From Gp7-AA10 sp035636095 (GTDB lineage Bacteria; Acidobacteriota; Thermoanaerobaculia; Gp7-AA8), in assembly GCA_035636095.1 (NCBI GenBank), contig DASPZU010000042.1, positions 1 to 56,791 of the forward strand: 56,791 bases of DNA. The letters are read 5' to 3'. A program made the translations under genes and the position numbers. The stretch's first letter is position 1, and the number at the start of each line of letters is the position of its first letter. A model generated the notes under the pieces. That model was given only the letters and a program-made list of their open reading frames with translations. It did not search any database and was not told the origin of the DNA. Below are positions 25,047-33,237 of the stretch, one piece after another.

Positions 25047-25673
25047 TTGGCTCGTTACTCAGATCCCGTTTGCCGGCTGTGCCGGCGCGAGGGCATGAAG
25101 CTGTTCCTGAAAGGGGACCGATGCTTCAAGGACAAGTGTGCGATCGAGCGTCGCAACTACGCGCCCGGCCAGCACGGCCGTCGCCGTTCCAAAGTCCTCG
25201 GATATGGTTTGCAGCTTCGCGAAAAGCAGAAAGTGAAGCGCATTTACGGCCTGCTGGAACGGCAGTTCCGTCTGTACTTCAGACGGGCCGCCGAAAGGCA
25301 CGGCATCACTGGCGACAACCTGCTTCGGCAGCTCGAGCTTCGTCTCGATAACGTCGTCTACTCGCTCGGATTCGCTTCGTCGCGCGCACAGGCACGGCAG
25401 CTGGTCCGGCACGGACACATCGAGGTCAACGGAAAGAAAATCAACATTCCCTCGTATCAGGCGCGCAAGGGCGAAGTCATCCAGGTCCGCGAAAAGAGCC
25501 GCAAGAACGATCAAATCCGCCAGGCCGTCGAGACGGCCAGCGGTCGTGGCGTTCCACCCTGGCTGGAGCTGACCCCCGATCAGTTCAAAGGCACGGTGCT
25601 CGATCTTCCCAAGCGCGAAGACATCCGTCTCCCCATCCAGGAACAGCTCATCGTTGAGCTTTACTCGAAGTAA
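25047..25673 (+). CDS. rpsD: 30S ribosomal protein S4, zinc-binding (TTG start)
   Basis: A 208-residue S4, a primary 16S binder and fidelity protein. Four cysteines near the N-terminus (VCRLCRREG and RCFKDKC) form the zinc-binding C+ form. The S4 RNA-binding domain reads RLDNVVYSLGFASSRAQARQ and HGHIEVNGKKINIPSY. The start is TTG at 25047, set by the family N-terminus (ARYSDPVCR) and by a strong AGGAGG eight to fourteen bases upstream. The 85 bp gap before it shows no clear hairpin family. Confidence 0.97.
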   Translation: MARYSDPVCRLCRREGMKLFLKGDRCFKDKCAIERRNYAPGQHGRRRSKVLGYGLQLREKQKVKRIYGLLERQFRLYFRRAAERHGITGDNLLRQLELRLDNVVYSLGFASSRAQARQLVRHGHIEVNGKKINIPSYQARKGEVIQVREKSRKNDQIRQAVETASGRGVPPWLELTPDQFKGTVLDLPKREDIRLPIQEQLIVELYSK

Positions 25674-25697
25674 GAAACAGGCGAGGAGGCCGCTTAC

Positions 25698-26681
25698 ATG
25701 CTGTGGTCAGATTTCCAGAAACCGAAAAAGCTCGATTACGATCCCGAGACACTCACTCCCAATTACGGGCGCTTCATCGCGCAGCCGTTTGAGCGCGGAT
25801 TCGGGACCACGATCGGCAACGCGCTCCGTCGCGTGCTTCTCTCCTCGATCGAAGGGGCGGCCATCACCGCCATTCGCGTCGAGGGCGTGCTCCACGAGTT
25901 CTCATCGCTCACCGGCGTGGTCGAAGACATGACCGACGTCGTTCTCAATCTCAAGCAGATCCCTTTCAAGCTCCACGGGGAAGGCCCCAAGACGCTGTAT
26001 CTCGAGAAGAAGGGGCCGGGGGTGGTCACGGCCGCCGACTTCGACAAGGACTCGGATATCGAGATCCTCGATTCGACCGCCCACCTCGCGACGCTTTCGA
26101 AAGAGGGAAACCTCAAGCTCGAAGCGCGCCTGAAGCGCGGACGCGGCTACGTGGTCGCCGATCGCAACGCTGACGGCGATCTGCCGCTCGGCTACATCCC
26201 GGTCGACTCGATCCATTCGCCGGTGCGGCGCGTGAACTATCACGTCGAAGGCGCGCGCGTCGGACAGATGACCGACTACGACAAGTTGGTGCTCGAAGTC
26301 TGGACCAACGGCGCCGTCTCGCCCCAGGAGGCCGTCGGCCTGGCCGCTGATCTGCTGGGGGATCACCTGCGCATCTTCAGTCAGTTCGAGACGCGCGGCG
26401 AGGAAGCGGAAGAAGCAGCGCAGCCGGAAGTCGATCCGCGGCTTTCCGAGCTGCTTGCCAAGCCGATCGAAGAGCTCGATCTCTCCGTTCGCTCCGCGAA
26501 CTGCCTCAAGAACGCCAATATCCGCACGCTGGGCGATCTGGTGCAGCGCACCGAGCGCGAGATGCTTTCGACCAAGAACTTCGGTCGCAAATCACTCGAT
26601 GAGATCAAGGACGTTCTCGCCAACATGGGTCTTTCATTCGGCATGACGCGCACCTCGCGTGCCGGCGAGATGCGCGAGTGA
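25698..26681 (+). CDS. rpoA: DNA-directed RNA polymerase subunit alpha
   Basis: A 327-residue alpha subunit. The N-terminal dimerisation domain has EPFERGFGTTIGNALRRVLL-like sequence (here QPFERGFGTTIGNALRRVLL) and FSSLTGVVEDMTDVVLNLK. After an acidic linker (EEAEEAAQPEVDP) the C-terminal domain has LDLSVRSANCLKNANIRTLG and LLSTKNFGRKSLDEIK-type sequence for UP-element and activator contacts. It lies between rpsD and rplQ as usual. Confidence 0.98.
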   Translation: MLWSDFQKPKKLDYDPETLTPNYGRFIAQPFERGFGTTIGNALRRVLLSSIEGAAITAIRVEGVLHEFSSLTGVVEDMTDVVLNLKQIPFKLHGEGPKTLYLEKKGPGVVTAADFDKDSDIEILDSTAHLATLSKEGNLKLEARLKRGRGYVVADRNADGDLPLGYIPVDSIHSPVRRVNYHVEGARVGQMTDYDKLVLEVWTNGAVSPQEAVGLAADLLGDHLRIFSQFETRGEEAEEAAQPEVDPRLSELLAKPIEELDLSVRSANCLKNANIRTLGDLVQRTEREMLSTKNFGRKSLDEIKDVLANMGLSFGMTRTSRAGEMRE

Positions 26682-26713
26682 CGGCAAAGCCGTCATGACG
26701 GGAGGAGCAAGCA

Positions 26714-27283
26714 ATGCGACACGGAATGGCCAACCGGAAGTTGGGGAGAACCAGCGCGCATCGCGCCGCGCTCTTCCGCAATCAGCTCGCCTCGCTGATC
26801 GACAAGGAACGGATCATCACCACCTTGCCCAAGGCCAAAGAGCTTCGTCCGCAGATCGAGCGACTGGTCACGCTGGGCAAGAATGACAGCGTGCACAATC
26901 GGCGTCGGGCCGAGCGCGTGGTGGCCGAGGACAGTCTGATCGCGAAGCTCTTCACGACCCTCGGACCGCGATTCAACGAGCGTCCCGGCGGCTACACCCG
27001 CATCATCAAGCTGGGCGCACGTCGCGGCGACGCCGCGGAGATGGCCATCCTCGAGTTCGTCGGCTACGAGCCGAAGATCGAAGAGGCGCCCGCTGAGGAG
27101 AAGGGCGGGAAGAAGGCCGCCGCTCCGAAGAAGGAAGAGGCGGAAGGAAAAGAGACAGCTGCCGAAGAGAAGCCGAAGAAAAAGACGGCTGCTCCGAAGA
27201 AAGCCGCGTCCGCGAAGAAACCCGCCAAGGCCGCCGCGCCGAAGAAAAAGGCGCGAACGCCAGGGACCAAACGAGGCCAGTGA
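26714..27283 (+). CDS. rplQ: 50S ribosomal protein L17 with long Lys/Ala-rich tail
   Basis: A 189-residue L17. The core MRHGMANRKLGRTSAHRAAL through YTRIIKLGARRGDAAEMAIL and VGYEP is normal for about 120 residues. The remaining 65-70 residues are Lys/Ala/Glu/Pro repeats resembling histone H1 or bacterial AlgP-like tails (for example KKAAAPKKEEAEGKE). Such tails are seen on some L17 proteins but are variable; this one may bind rRNA or be disordered. It is the last gene of the superoperon, ahead of a terminator. Confidence 0.97.
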   Translation: MRHGMANRKLGRTSAHRAALFRNQLASLIDKERIITTLPKAKELRPQIERLVTLGKNDSVHNRRRAERVVAEDSLIAKLFTTLGPRFNERPGGYTRIIKLGARRGDAAEMAILEFVGYEPKIEEAPAEEKGGKKAAAPKKEEAEGKETAAEEKPKKKTAAPKKAASAKKPAKAAAPKKKARTPGTKRGQ

Positions 27284-27290
27284 ATCGAAG

Positions 27291-27313
27291 GCCCGCCGAA
27301 AGGCGGGCTTTTT
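27291..27313 (+). terminator. Rho-independent terminator after rplQ
   Basis: Perfect stem GCCCGCC (27291-27297), loop GAAA, GGCGGGC (27302-27308), followed by five T residues (27309-27313). It lies seven bases after the rplQ stop and ends the superoperon. The T run overlaps the stop codon of the convergent peptidase gene. Confidence 0.93.
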
Positions 27314-28526
27314 ACTGTTTGATGATCCAGGCGAACACGGGGTCGCGGCCGGCCACCCAGTCAGCCCAGGTCGCGCGGATCTCTTTATGCGGTGCCACCA
27401 GGCCGTCATCGGGCAGGAACTTGTAGTACCTGGTGGAGTATGAAATCTCGATCCGGGCGTTCGGCAGCGTCATCTCGTCGTTCTCGCTGTAGCTATTGGG
27501 TCTTTCGCCGATCGTTTCCCCGACCAGGGTCGCATGCGCGATCTCGCGGAAGTCGATAGCATTCTTCAGTGCGGCCGAAAATGTTCTCGCCCCCGTGATG
27601 ACGTAAGGACGGAGCTTCGGTCTGCGCGCTACCTCGTCGACAAGGTACTTCTTGCCGACGTTAAAATCCCCTCCGCCGTTTTGACGCAGATCGATGACGA
27701 TTTTCTGGACCGGATGGCTGTCCACGAACGACCACAGCTCTTGCGACTTGGCCCTGAGGTTGTCGTACTTCCGAAAGTTCACATAGACGGTTCCGGACTC
27801 CGCCAGCCACGTGAACCAGAACCCTTCGCCCAGACGTTGACGGTATAGCGGAGGAGTCTCGCTTGCGGTTCGCCACTGCGGTGTTGCCGCAATGTCGATC
27901 GAGGAGACGTCCGCTGACCGCTCTGTGCCGTCATCGAGTCTCACCTTGATTCGTGCTGCCGCAGCGCTCCGCGTGATCCCCAAACCGTGGAGCACTTCGG
28001 CGATGGAAAGCCACTGCGGAGTAAAAGCGACCAACAAAACCTCGCTCTCATCCTGAGGAAGAATCGTCCGGATTCGAGCGACCGCTTCATCGATCGATGT
28101 GTCGTCGATTTGGACCAGTTGTCCGCCGACGAGCTCGGCCGCCGACCCGGCACCGCGAACAATGCGGTCAATTTCCTCGATATGGGCGACTGTGAACGGA
28201 AACTGATGGATGCTCGACGGCAAGCGAACATAAGTGTGACCGTCCCCGACCTGCGCCGTGATTCGCATCAGTCCGACGATCATCTCGTCGTCGTTCACCT
28301 CGCTCGATTTGGCTTGAAGACTGGCCGCCTCGGACGCAAACCGCTCGGGCGTGATCGCATGAAAAGCATTTTTGTGTCGCTTCGGAAGTTCGCGCGCGAA
28401 GAAGTCGACGTCGGCGCGCCATTTGGCAGCCGTCATCGGGGGCAGCGGCTGCGGTTTCGCCGCCGCGAAAGCAGCCAGTGAAACGCCAAAGGCGAGCGCA
28501 AGCACGGTGGATGTTCGGTTCACCAT
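27312..28526 (-). CDS. Secreted S41-like (tail-specific protease family) peptidase
   Basis: About 404 residues with a signal peptide (NRTSTVLALAFGVSLAAFAAA). The central part contains QVGDGHTYVRLP and the S41 core strand KIVIDLRQNGGGD, followed by YVITGARTFSAALKNAI, where the serine after TF is the likely nucleophile. No clear PDZ domain was identified. It may process or degrade periplasmic or extracellular proteins; the substrate is unknown. ATG 28526 is preferred because it starts the signal peptide. It converges on rplQ, sharing the terminator region. Confidence 0.75.
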   Translation of the reverse strand: MVNRTSTVLALAFGVSLAAFAAAKPQPLPPMTAAKWRADVDFFARELPKRHKNAFHAITPERFASEAASLQAKSSEVNDDEMIVGLMRITAQVGDGHTYVRLPSSIHQFPFTVAHIEEIDRIVRGAGSAAELVGGQLVQIDDTSIDEAVARIRTILPQDESEVLLVAFTPQWLSIAEVLHGLGITRSAAAARIKVRLDDGTERSADVSSIDIAATPQWRTASETPPLYRQRLGEGFWFTWLAESGTVYVNFRKYDNLRAKSQELWSFVDSHPVQKIVIDLRQNGGGDFNVGKKYLVDEVARRPKLRPYVITGARTFSAALKNAIDFREIAHATLVGETIGERPNSYSENDEMTLPNARIEISYSTRYYKFLPDDGLVAPHKEIRATWADWVAGRDPVFAWIIKQ

Positions 28527-28576
28527 AACCGTTCCAACGCCTGAACCTGAGATTAGTTCCAATTTCGGTAACGAAA

Positions 28577-28598
28577 GCCCGCCTGAAGGCAGGCTTTT
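28577..28598. terminator. Hairpin terminator between the KTSC and S41 genes
   Basis: Stem GCCCGCC (28577-28583) and GGCAGGC (28588-28594), one mismatch, with loop TGAA. T residues follow on both strands (TTTT on plus, TTTCGTT on minus). It lies 17 bases downstream of the minus-strand KTSC gene, which is its most likely client. Confidence 0.65.
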
Positions 28599-28614
28599 CG
28601 ACATGGGGGAAGGG

Positions 28615-28830
28615 CTAGCCGGTTATCTCGCGGCAAGGATAGCGAGTTCGAATCTCGCGATTAAAGTAGACGCCGATCGATTCAGCGCTGCGAAGCACTT
28701 CGTATTCTGAATTTGGAACCAGGAAGTACTGATAAACGCGTCCTGTACGAAACTCCACTTCGAGCAAATTCCGGCGACCATCGTAGCCAAGGGCTGCGAT
28801 CACGGACGATTCCACCGGCGTTCGATGCAT
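28615..28830 (-). CDS. KTSC-domain small protein
   Basis: A 71-residue protein matching the KTSC domain: SSVIAALGYDGRRNLLEVEF, FRTGRVYQYFLVP and the end YFNREIRTRYPCREI, corresponding to the domain's F-N-x-x-I-R-x-x-Y-P pattern. The domain also occurs fused to lysyl-tRNA synthetases and nucleases, but its function is not established. It appears to be a single-gene unit closed by its own hairpin. Confidence 0.8.
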   Translation of the reverse strand: MHRTPVESSVIAALGYDGRRNLLEVEFRTGRVYQYFLVPNSEYEVLRSAESIGVYFNREIRTRYPCREITG

Positions 28831-29061
28831 GCCGGTTTGAAGCGCTAGGCAGTCTTGATTATTTCCACCCTGCCATCTATACGTCTACTCGAAGCTGTGG
28901 AGCGCCGCGGCCACTTCCTCGCGGCCGAAGCTCTTCGATCGCGCGTTGCCTTCTCGCCAAGGTGATCAGCCGACGGGCACATCCAGCGGATTGCGATGAA
29001 TCGCCGAATCCACATCACGTATGCCTCTTCGTTTCTGCGGCTGAAATGGAGGATAACGCGA

Positions 29062-29505
29062 TTACCGTCTGCTGAACGCGATCTCGAAATCCGAATCGAC
29101 CGAAAAGTCTTTCGACTCGCCTTTTTTCAATGTGACGTTTTTCGACGCATGAACGCGGCACTGCTCGCGGTAACAACGCACGCGAACTTTGCCGTTTTGG
29201 AGGGGCGTGAGACTGAGATCAGCGTCCTTACCGGGGATGCCGCTTCCGCGATCGTTGATCGCCTGCTCGACGTCGACCTTCCAGCTCAGCATCAGCCACA
29301 CCCAGTGCGCACCGGTGGTGTGATCGAGGACCATGACCTGGTCTTTTGCCGCGCGGTCGAGCTGCTCCTGCGACATTCGAAGCTCGCTGAATCTTGGATT
29401 TGCGAGCAGTCCTGTTCGCCCGTCGGTCTTCGTCAAATGAAATTTGTAGGCGTCCTCGGCAAGCGCCGGAAAGGCGAGCAGCAGCATGAGACCAGCAACA
29501 CGCAT
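29062..29505 (-). CDS. Secreted protein of unknown function
   Basis: A 147-residue protein with a short signal peptide (RVAGLMLLLAFPALAEDA). The mature part contains a segment rich in aromatic residues (GAHWVWLMLSWKVDVEQ), two cysteines close together (VRCYREQCRV) that could form a disulfide, and a beta-rich C-terminus. No family is recognised. Its start shares a base with the stop of the M28 peptidase gene, so the two are co-transcribed. The 231 bp between it and the KTSC gene shows no convincing gene. Confidence 0.6.
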   Translation of the reverse strand: MRVAGLMLLLAFPALAEDAYKFHLTKTDGRTGLLANPRFSELRMSQEQLDRAAKDQVMVLDHTTGAHWVWLMLSWKVDVEQAINDRGSGIPGKDADLSLTPLQNGKVRVRCYREQCRVHASKNVTLKKGESKDFSVDSDFEIAFSRR

Positions 29506-31559
29506 TACTTCACTTTATACGATCCACGCGCCCAAACGGTGTCGCCCTCGTTGCTCGGCACGCCTGACGCTGCCGCGCGCGCTCGCACTTCGGCCGCTGC
29601 CTCGGGCGGCAGACCGAACGACCAATCGCTGACTTCAACCTCGAGAGGATTGGAGCCGCGCCGCACGATCTCGATCTGCGCCTCGCTCGCGCCGCGCACG
29701 CTGATGGAATGCCAACCCGGCGCGAGCCGGCGCCGAAATTTCGGCGGTTGCTGCGGTGGAGTCACGCCGTTAATGCGCAACGACACGAGATCGGGCGCGT
29801 AGAACTTCAGTGCGATCCGTTGCGCGCCGCGCATCGATCGGCAGCGAATGACGTTGCCCCCTTCGCACTGCGGGGGATTGAGTGCGCGGCGTTGAATATT
29901 CATTCTCTTCGGCCATTCCGCGGTGTATGGCGGAAGAAGGAGCTGCATTCCGATGCAGGCGATGGCAGTCGTCACCATCGCCGCCACGATGGCGCGATGC
30001 GTCGGCGTACGCACGCTGATCAACGCCGTGAACGTTGTCGACACCAGCGCCACCGTCGCGGCGATCGCACCCAGAGCGACATAACCGACGAGATCGTAGA
30101 GCGCGCTGATGATCGGGAACCACAGCACTGCCGCCACCAGCGAGGTAACGATGACGCTGACCTCAGCCGATGCGGCCAGCGTACAAATCGCGAACGCCAG
30201 CGCCGGCAAAACCGCAAGATAAGCGCCGCCCGGCAAAAAAATCGCCAGCGCGATGCTCATCGCTGTCCAACACAACGCGTGGCCGATGAAGAGCCCTTCG
30301 TATCCGGCTCGAGGTCGAAGCCATGTCGCGCAGACAATCGCGGTCGCGGATCCGATCAACCACATTGCAGCGATCATCGGCCCGGGCTGCGCGACCCAGG
30401 TGGCTTTCGCCGATCGCATCGACGCAATCCATGCCAAAGCCCCGCCCAGGGCTGCCGCCGCGATCATCGACAGGAAAAATGAGAAGACGCCGAGGGTGAT
30501 CGCGCGCGCGCGCGTGTCACCACCGCGGGCGCGGTTCGCGGCGCCGATCAGGAGGACGACGAACGCAGCCATCGCCATCCATTTGGTCCACGGCTGCGGC
30601 CACCACAGCATTCGGAAACCAAGAACATCGAAGAACACAGCGTCGTCGTTGGTCGACTGCAGCAAGTCGGTGTTACCCAGCGCTCGCGTCATTCCGAGGA
30701 TGTGATCGCCGTGGTCCTGAACGGTTGACGGTGTGACGTGCCGCAGATCGTCGAGCGGCGTGTGGTAATGCCCGACGCGGCCGATGGCCGCAAAATTGAT
30801 CCCGGCCATTCCGGCGCGCTTGAACACCGTTAGGTCGGTGTCGTTCGGCAGAAGCTCGTACAGATTGAAAAAGAGTGAGCTCGCGACCGGCCGCTCGAGT
30901 CCATGCGCGATGAGCGGCATCAGCCAGCGATTGTGACGGCTGGTCTCGAACAGATTGCTGCGACCCGATGTCCCACGATTCTCGATGTTGATCGCAGCCG
31001 CCACGCCGCGCGAGACATTCGGATCGGCGATGAATCCCTCGGCACCCAGAAGTCCGTCTTCTTCGCCGTCGGTGATGACGAAGAGGATCCGGTTCCGAAA
31101 ATGCTGGTGACGAATCGCGCGCGCGACTTCAATGAGCGTCGCGACGCCCACGCCGTCGTCGCTTGCGCCCGGACCTGCGCCGACGGAATCGTAGTGCGCG
31201 CTGAGCATGAGAATGTCGGCGCGAGGATCGCCGGGCAACCTGGCGATGACATTCGCGACGGGTGCGCAGGTCCCGTAGGCGTTGCACGCAAAAGCCTGCT
31301 GCAGCGAGGTCTCATATCCAAGCTGACGCAATTGCGCCGCCACACGATCGCGAATCACGTCGTGAGCCGGCGATCCAATCGGATGCGGCGACCCATCGCC
31401 GAGAATCGACGCCAGCACGCCCATGGCACGGGCGGCCGAAAAGCGATCGGGCGGGGCACTCGAAGAGAGTGGCTCCGGACCGCGGCGCTGAATGATGACG
31501 GTCGCGAGAATCACGGCCAGGATCAGAGAGACAACGGCCGTGGCCCGATTCGCCGACAT
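29505..31559 (-). CDS. Membrane-bound M28 family aminopeptidase
   Basis: A 684-residue protein: an N-terminal membrane anchor, an M28 zinc peptidase domain (about residues 45-300) and a multi-helix membrane region followed by a soluble C-terminal part. Zinc and catalytic residues are seen in LMLSAHYDSVGAGPGASDDG (His, Asp and bridging Asp) and FVITDGEEDGLLGAEGF (Glu pair), with HYHTPLDD supplying the last His. The architecture resembles ER metallopeptidase 1 (Fxna)-like proteins. It probably trims peptides in the periplasm. It diverges from the DUF4097 gene with 48 bp between starts. Confidence 0.85.
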   Translation of the reverse strand: MSANRATAVVSLILAVILATVIIQRRGPEPLSSSAPPDRFSAARAMGVLASILGDGSPHPIGSPAHDVIRDRVAAQLRQLGYETSLQQAFACNAYGTCAPVANVIARLPGDPRADILMLSAHYDSVGAGPGASDDGVGVATLIEVARAIRHQHFRNRILFVITDGEEDGLLGAEGFIADPNVSRGVAAAINIENRGTSGRSNLFETSRHNRWLMPLIAHGLERPVASSLFFNLYELLPNDTDLTVFKRAGMAGINFAAIGRVGHYHTPLDDLRHVTPSTVQDHGDHILGMTRALGNTDLLQSTNDDAVFFDVLGFRMLWWPQPWTKWMAMAAFVVLLIGAANRARGGDTRARAITLGVFSFFLSMIAAAALGGALAWIASMRSAKATWVAQPGPMIAAMWLIGSATAIVCATWLRPRAGYEGLFIGHALCWTAMSIALAIFLPGGAYLAVLPALAFAICTLAASAEVSVIVTSLVAAVLWFPIISALYDLVGYVALGAIAATVALVSTTFTALISVRTPTHRAIVAAMVTTAIACIGMQLLLPPYTAEWPKRMNIQRRALNPPQCEGGNVIRCRSMRGAQRIALKFYAPDLVSLRINGVTPPQQPPKFRRRLAPGWHSISVRGASEAQIEIVRRGSNPLEVEVSDWSFGLPPEAAAEVRARAAASGVPSNEGDTVWARGSYKVK

Positions 31560-31607
31560 CGGGGCATTCTATGCAACCTCTCCGACATTCCGACGTATGC
31601 TCGCGTT

Positions 31608-32390
31608 ATGCACCGACATCTGCTTTGTCTTTCGACAATCCTTCTGACTGCCGCGACCTCCGGCGCCGCGACGCTCCGCGGCAACTTCGATCGCACTTTC
31701 GACGTCAAGCCGGGAGTTCTGTTTGCGCTCGACAACACCAATGGTCATATCGCCATCCGATCGTGGGACCAGCCGCGGATTCAGGTTCACGCCGTGAAGA
31801 AGGTGGAGAGCCGGGACTCCGACATTGCCAGGCGGGCTTTCGACAATTTGATCATCGAGCCGTCGGTGACGGCCGACGCCGTTCGCATCAACACGCGCTA
31901 TCCGAGGCAGAGCCAGGGTCTGTTCGACTGGATCGCCGGAACCAACGTCAACATGGGCGTCGAATACGAAGTGACGGTGCCGCGCACCACGAATCTCGAA
32001 ATCGATGACACCAATGGCGCCATCGACGTCACGGACGTTCGCGGCTCGCATCGGCTGTCGACGACCAACGGTCACATCGAGCTGCTGCGCTGTTCCGGCG
32101 ACGTCGATGCCGAGACGACCAACGGCCACATTCGTGCGGAGCTGGCCGAAATCACCCCGGGAAGGTCGTTGCGGCTCGAGACCACCAATGGCGGGATCAC
32201 CGTCGCCCTGCCGCGCGCAGTTGCGGCGCGGGTCGATGCCTCCACGACCAACGGCTCGATCAAGACCGAACTTCCGGTGACGACGACGGAGTTCAAGCGA
32301 TCGTCGCTTCGCGGCACGCTCAACGGCGGCGGCAGCGCGGAGCTGCGGCTTCGCACGACCAACGGATCGATCAACATCGAGGCGCGCTAA
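31608..32390 (+). CDS. DUF4097-type secreted beta-helix protein
   Basis: About 260 residues with a signal peptide (HRHLLCLSTILLTAATSGAA). The motif N-G-x-I recurs seven times (TNGHI, TNGAI, TNGHI, TNGHI, TNGGI, TNGSI, TNGSI), one per short beta coil, typical of DUF4097/putative adhesin parallel beta-helices. The role is unknown; related proteins are linked to envelope stress or adhesion. ATG 31608 is chosen for the signal peptide. Its stop abuts the stop of the convergent SDR gene with no gap and no visible terminator. Confidence 0.75.
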   Translation: MHRHLLCLSTILLTAATSGAATLRGNFDRTFDVKPGVLFALDNTNGHIAIRSWDQPRIQVHAVKKVESRDSDIARRAFDNLIIEPSVTADAVRINTRYPRQSQGLFDWIAGTNVNMGVEYEVTVPRTTNLEIDDTNGAIDVTDVRGSHRLSTTNGHIELLRCSGDVDAETTNGHIRAELAEITPGRSLRLETTNGGITVALPRAVAARVDASTTNGSIKTELPVTTTEFKRSSLRGTLNGGGSAELRLRTTNGSINIEAR

Positions 32391-33155
32391 CTATTCCGGA
32401 GTCACATAGGCCGCCGTGATCGCACCGTCGACGAGAAACGTCGAGCCGTTGACGTACGACGACTCATCGCTGGCCAGGAACAGCGCGGCGTTTGCGATCT
32501 CCTCGGCGCGCGCGAAGCGGCCCATCGGAATGTGAACGAGCCGGCGTTGCCGGCGTGCGGGATCGGAGAGCAGCTCTGCCAGCAGCGGCGTCTCGACCGG
32601 TCCGGGGCAGAGCGCATTGGCGCGAATATTTTTCTTCGCGAACTCGACCGCGATCTCACGCGTCATGGCGAGGACGCCACCCTTGCTGGCGGTGTAGGCA
32701 ATTTGCGGCGCCGCCGCCCCCATGATCGCCACAAATGACGCGGTATTGATGATCGAGCCGCCGCCCGCACGCAGCAGCGCCGGAATGGCGTACTTGCAGC
32801 CCAGGTACACGCCTTTGAGGTTGATGTCGATGACGAGGTCCCAGATGTCTTCGCTGGTGTTGGTGACCGAATCATCTTTCGGATGAAAAACGCCGGCGTT
32901 GTTGAAGATCACGTTGAGCCGGCCGAAGCTTTTCTCCGCGAATGCGATCATCGCTTCCGCTTCTTTCTCTTTCGAAACATCCGCTCCGAAGGCGTGCGCG
33001 TTGCCTCCGATTTCGCGGGCCGTCGCTTCTGCCGTTTCTTTCTTGAGGTCGACCACCACCACTTTCGCGCCTTCGCGGGCGAAAAGAAGGCACGACGCTT
33101 TGCCGATGCCGCTGCCGCCGCCGGTGATTAGGGCCACCTTGTTCGTTAAACGCAT
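32391..33155 (-). CDS. Short-chain dehydrogenase/reductase
   Basis: A 254-residue classical SDR. Cofactor motif TGGGSGIGKAS, Asp-bearing VVVVDLKKETAE (favouring NAD over NADP), NNAG, catalytic Ser in IINTASFVAIM, and YxxxK in AYTASKGG. The C-terminus is typical (SSYVNGSTFLVDGAIT). The substrate cannot be told. It is the last gene of a minus-strand run with glutamine synthetase-like and aldehyde dehydrogenase genes, separated from them by a heptad hairpin, and could act on an intermediate of the same pathway. Confidence 0.9.
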   Translation of the reverse strand: MRLTNKVALITGGGSGIGKASCLLFAREGAKVVVVDLKKETAEATAREIGGNAHAFGADVSKEKEAEAMIAFAEKSFGRLNVIFNNAGVFHPKDDSVTNTSEDIWDLVIDINLKGVYLGCKYAIPALLRAGGGSIINTASFVAIMGAAAPQIAYTASKGGVLAMTREIAVEFAKKNIRANALCPGPVETPLLAELLSDPARRQRRLVHIPMGRFARAEEIANAALFLASDESSYVNGSTFLVDGAITAAYVTPE

Positions 33156-33165
33156 AGGTTCTCGC

Positions 33166-33234
33166 AGTGCTGAGTGCTGAGTCCTGAGTGCTGAATCCCG
33201 CCCACTCAGGACTCAGAACGCAGGACTCAGGACT
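33166..33234. repeat. AGTCCTG heptad hairpin, copy 4 (outside the ribosomal operon)
   Basis: Arms 33166-33194 (AGTGCTG, AGTGCTG, AGTCCTG, AGTGCTG, A) and 33204-33234 (reverse-complement heptads with some changes). Read on the coding (minus) strand, the loop is GGGCGGG, as in the ribosomal copies. It fills the gap between the glutamine synthetase-like stop and the SDR start. Confidence 0.92.
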
Positions 33235-33237
33235 CTT

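Noticed and set aside
28642..28658. GCGAG-TTCGAAT-CTCGC looks like a tRNA T-arm
   Set aside because: No matching acceptor, D or anticodon arms surround it, and the bases encode the conserved KTSC-domain end on the minus strand.
28831..29061. Possible small gene or pseudogene between the KTSC and secreted-protein genes
   Set aside because: Short frames exist but none has a plausible start, ribosome-binding site and recognisable sequence together.
30903..31607. Upstream extension of the DUF4097 frame by 235 codons
   Set aside because: It is antisense to the M28 peptidase; the signal peptide begins at 31608.
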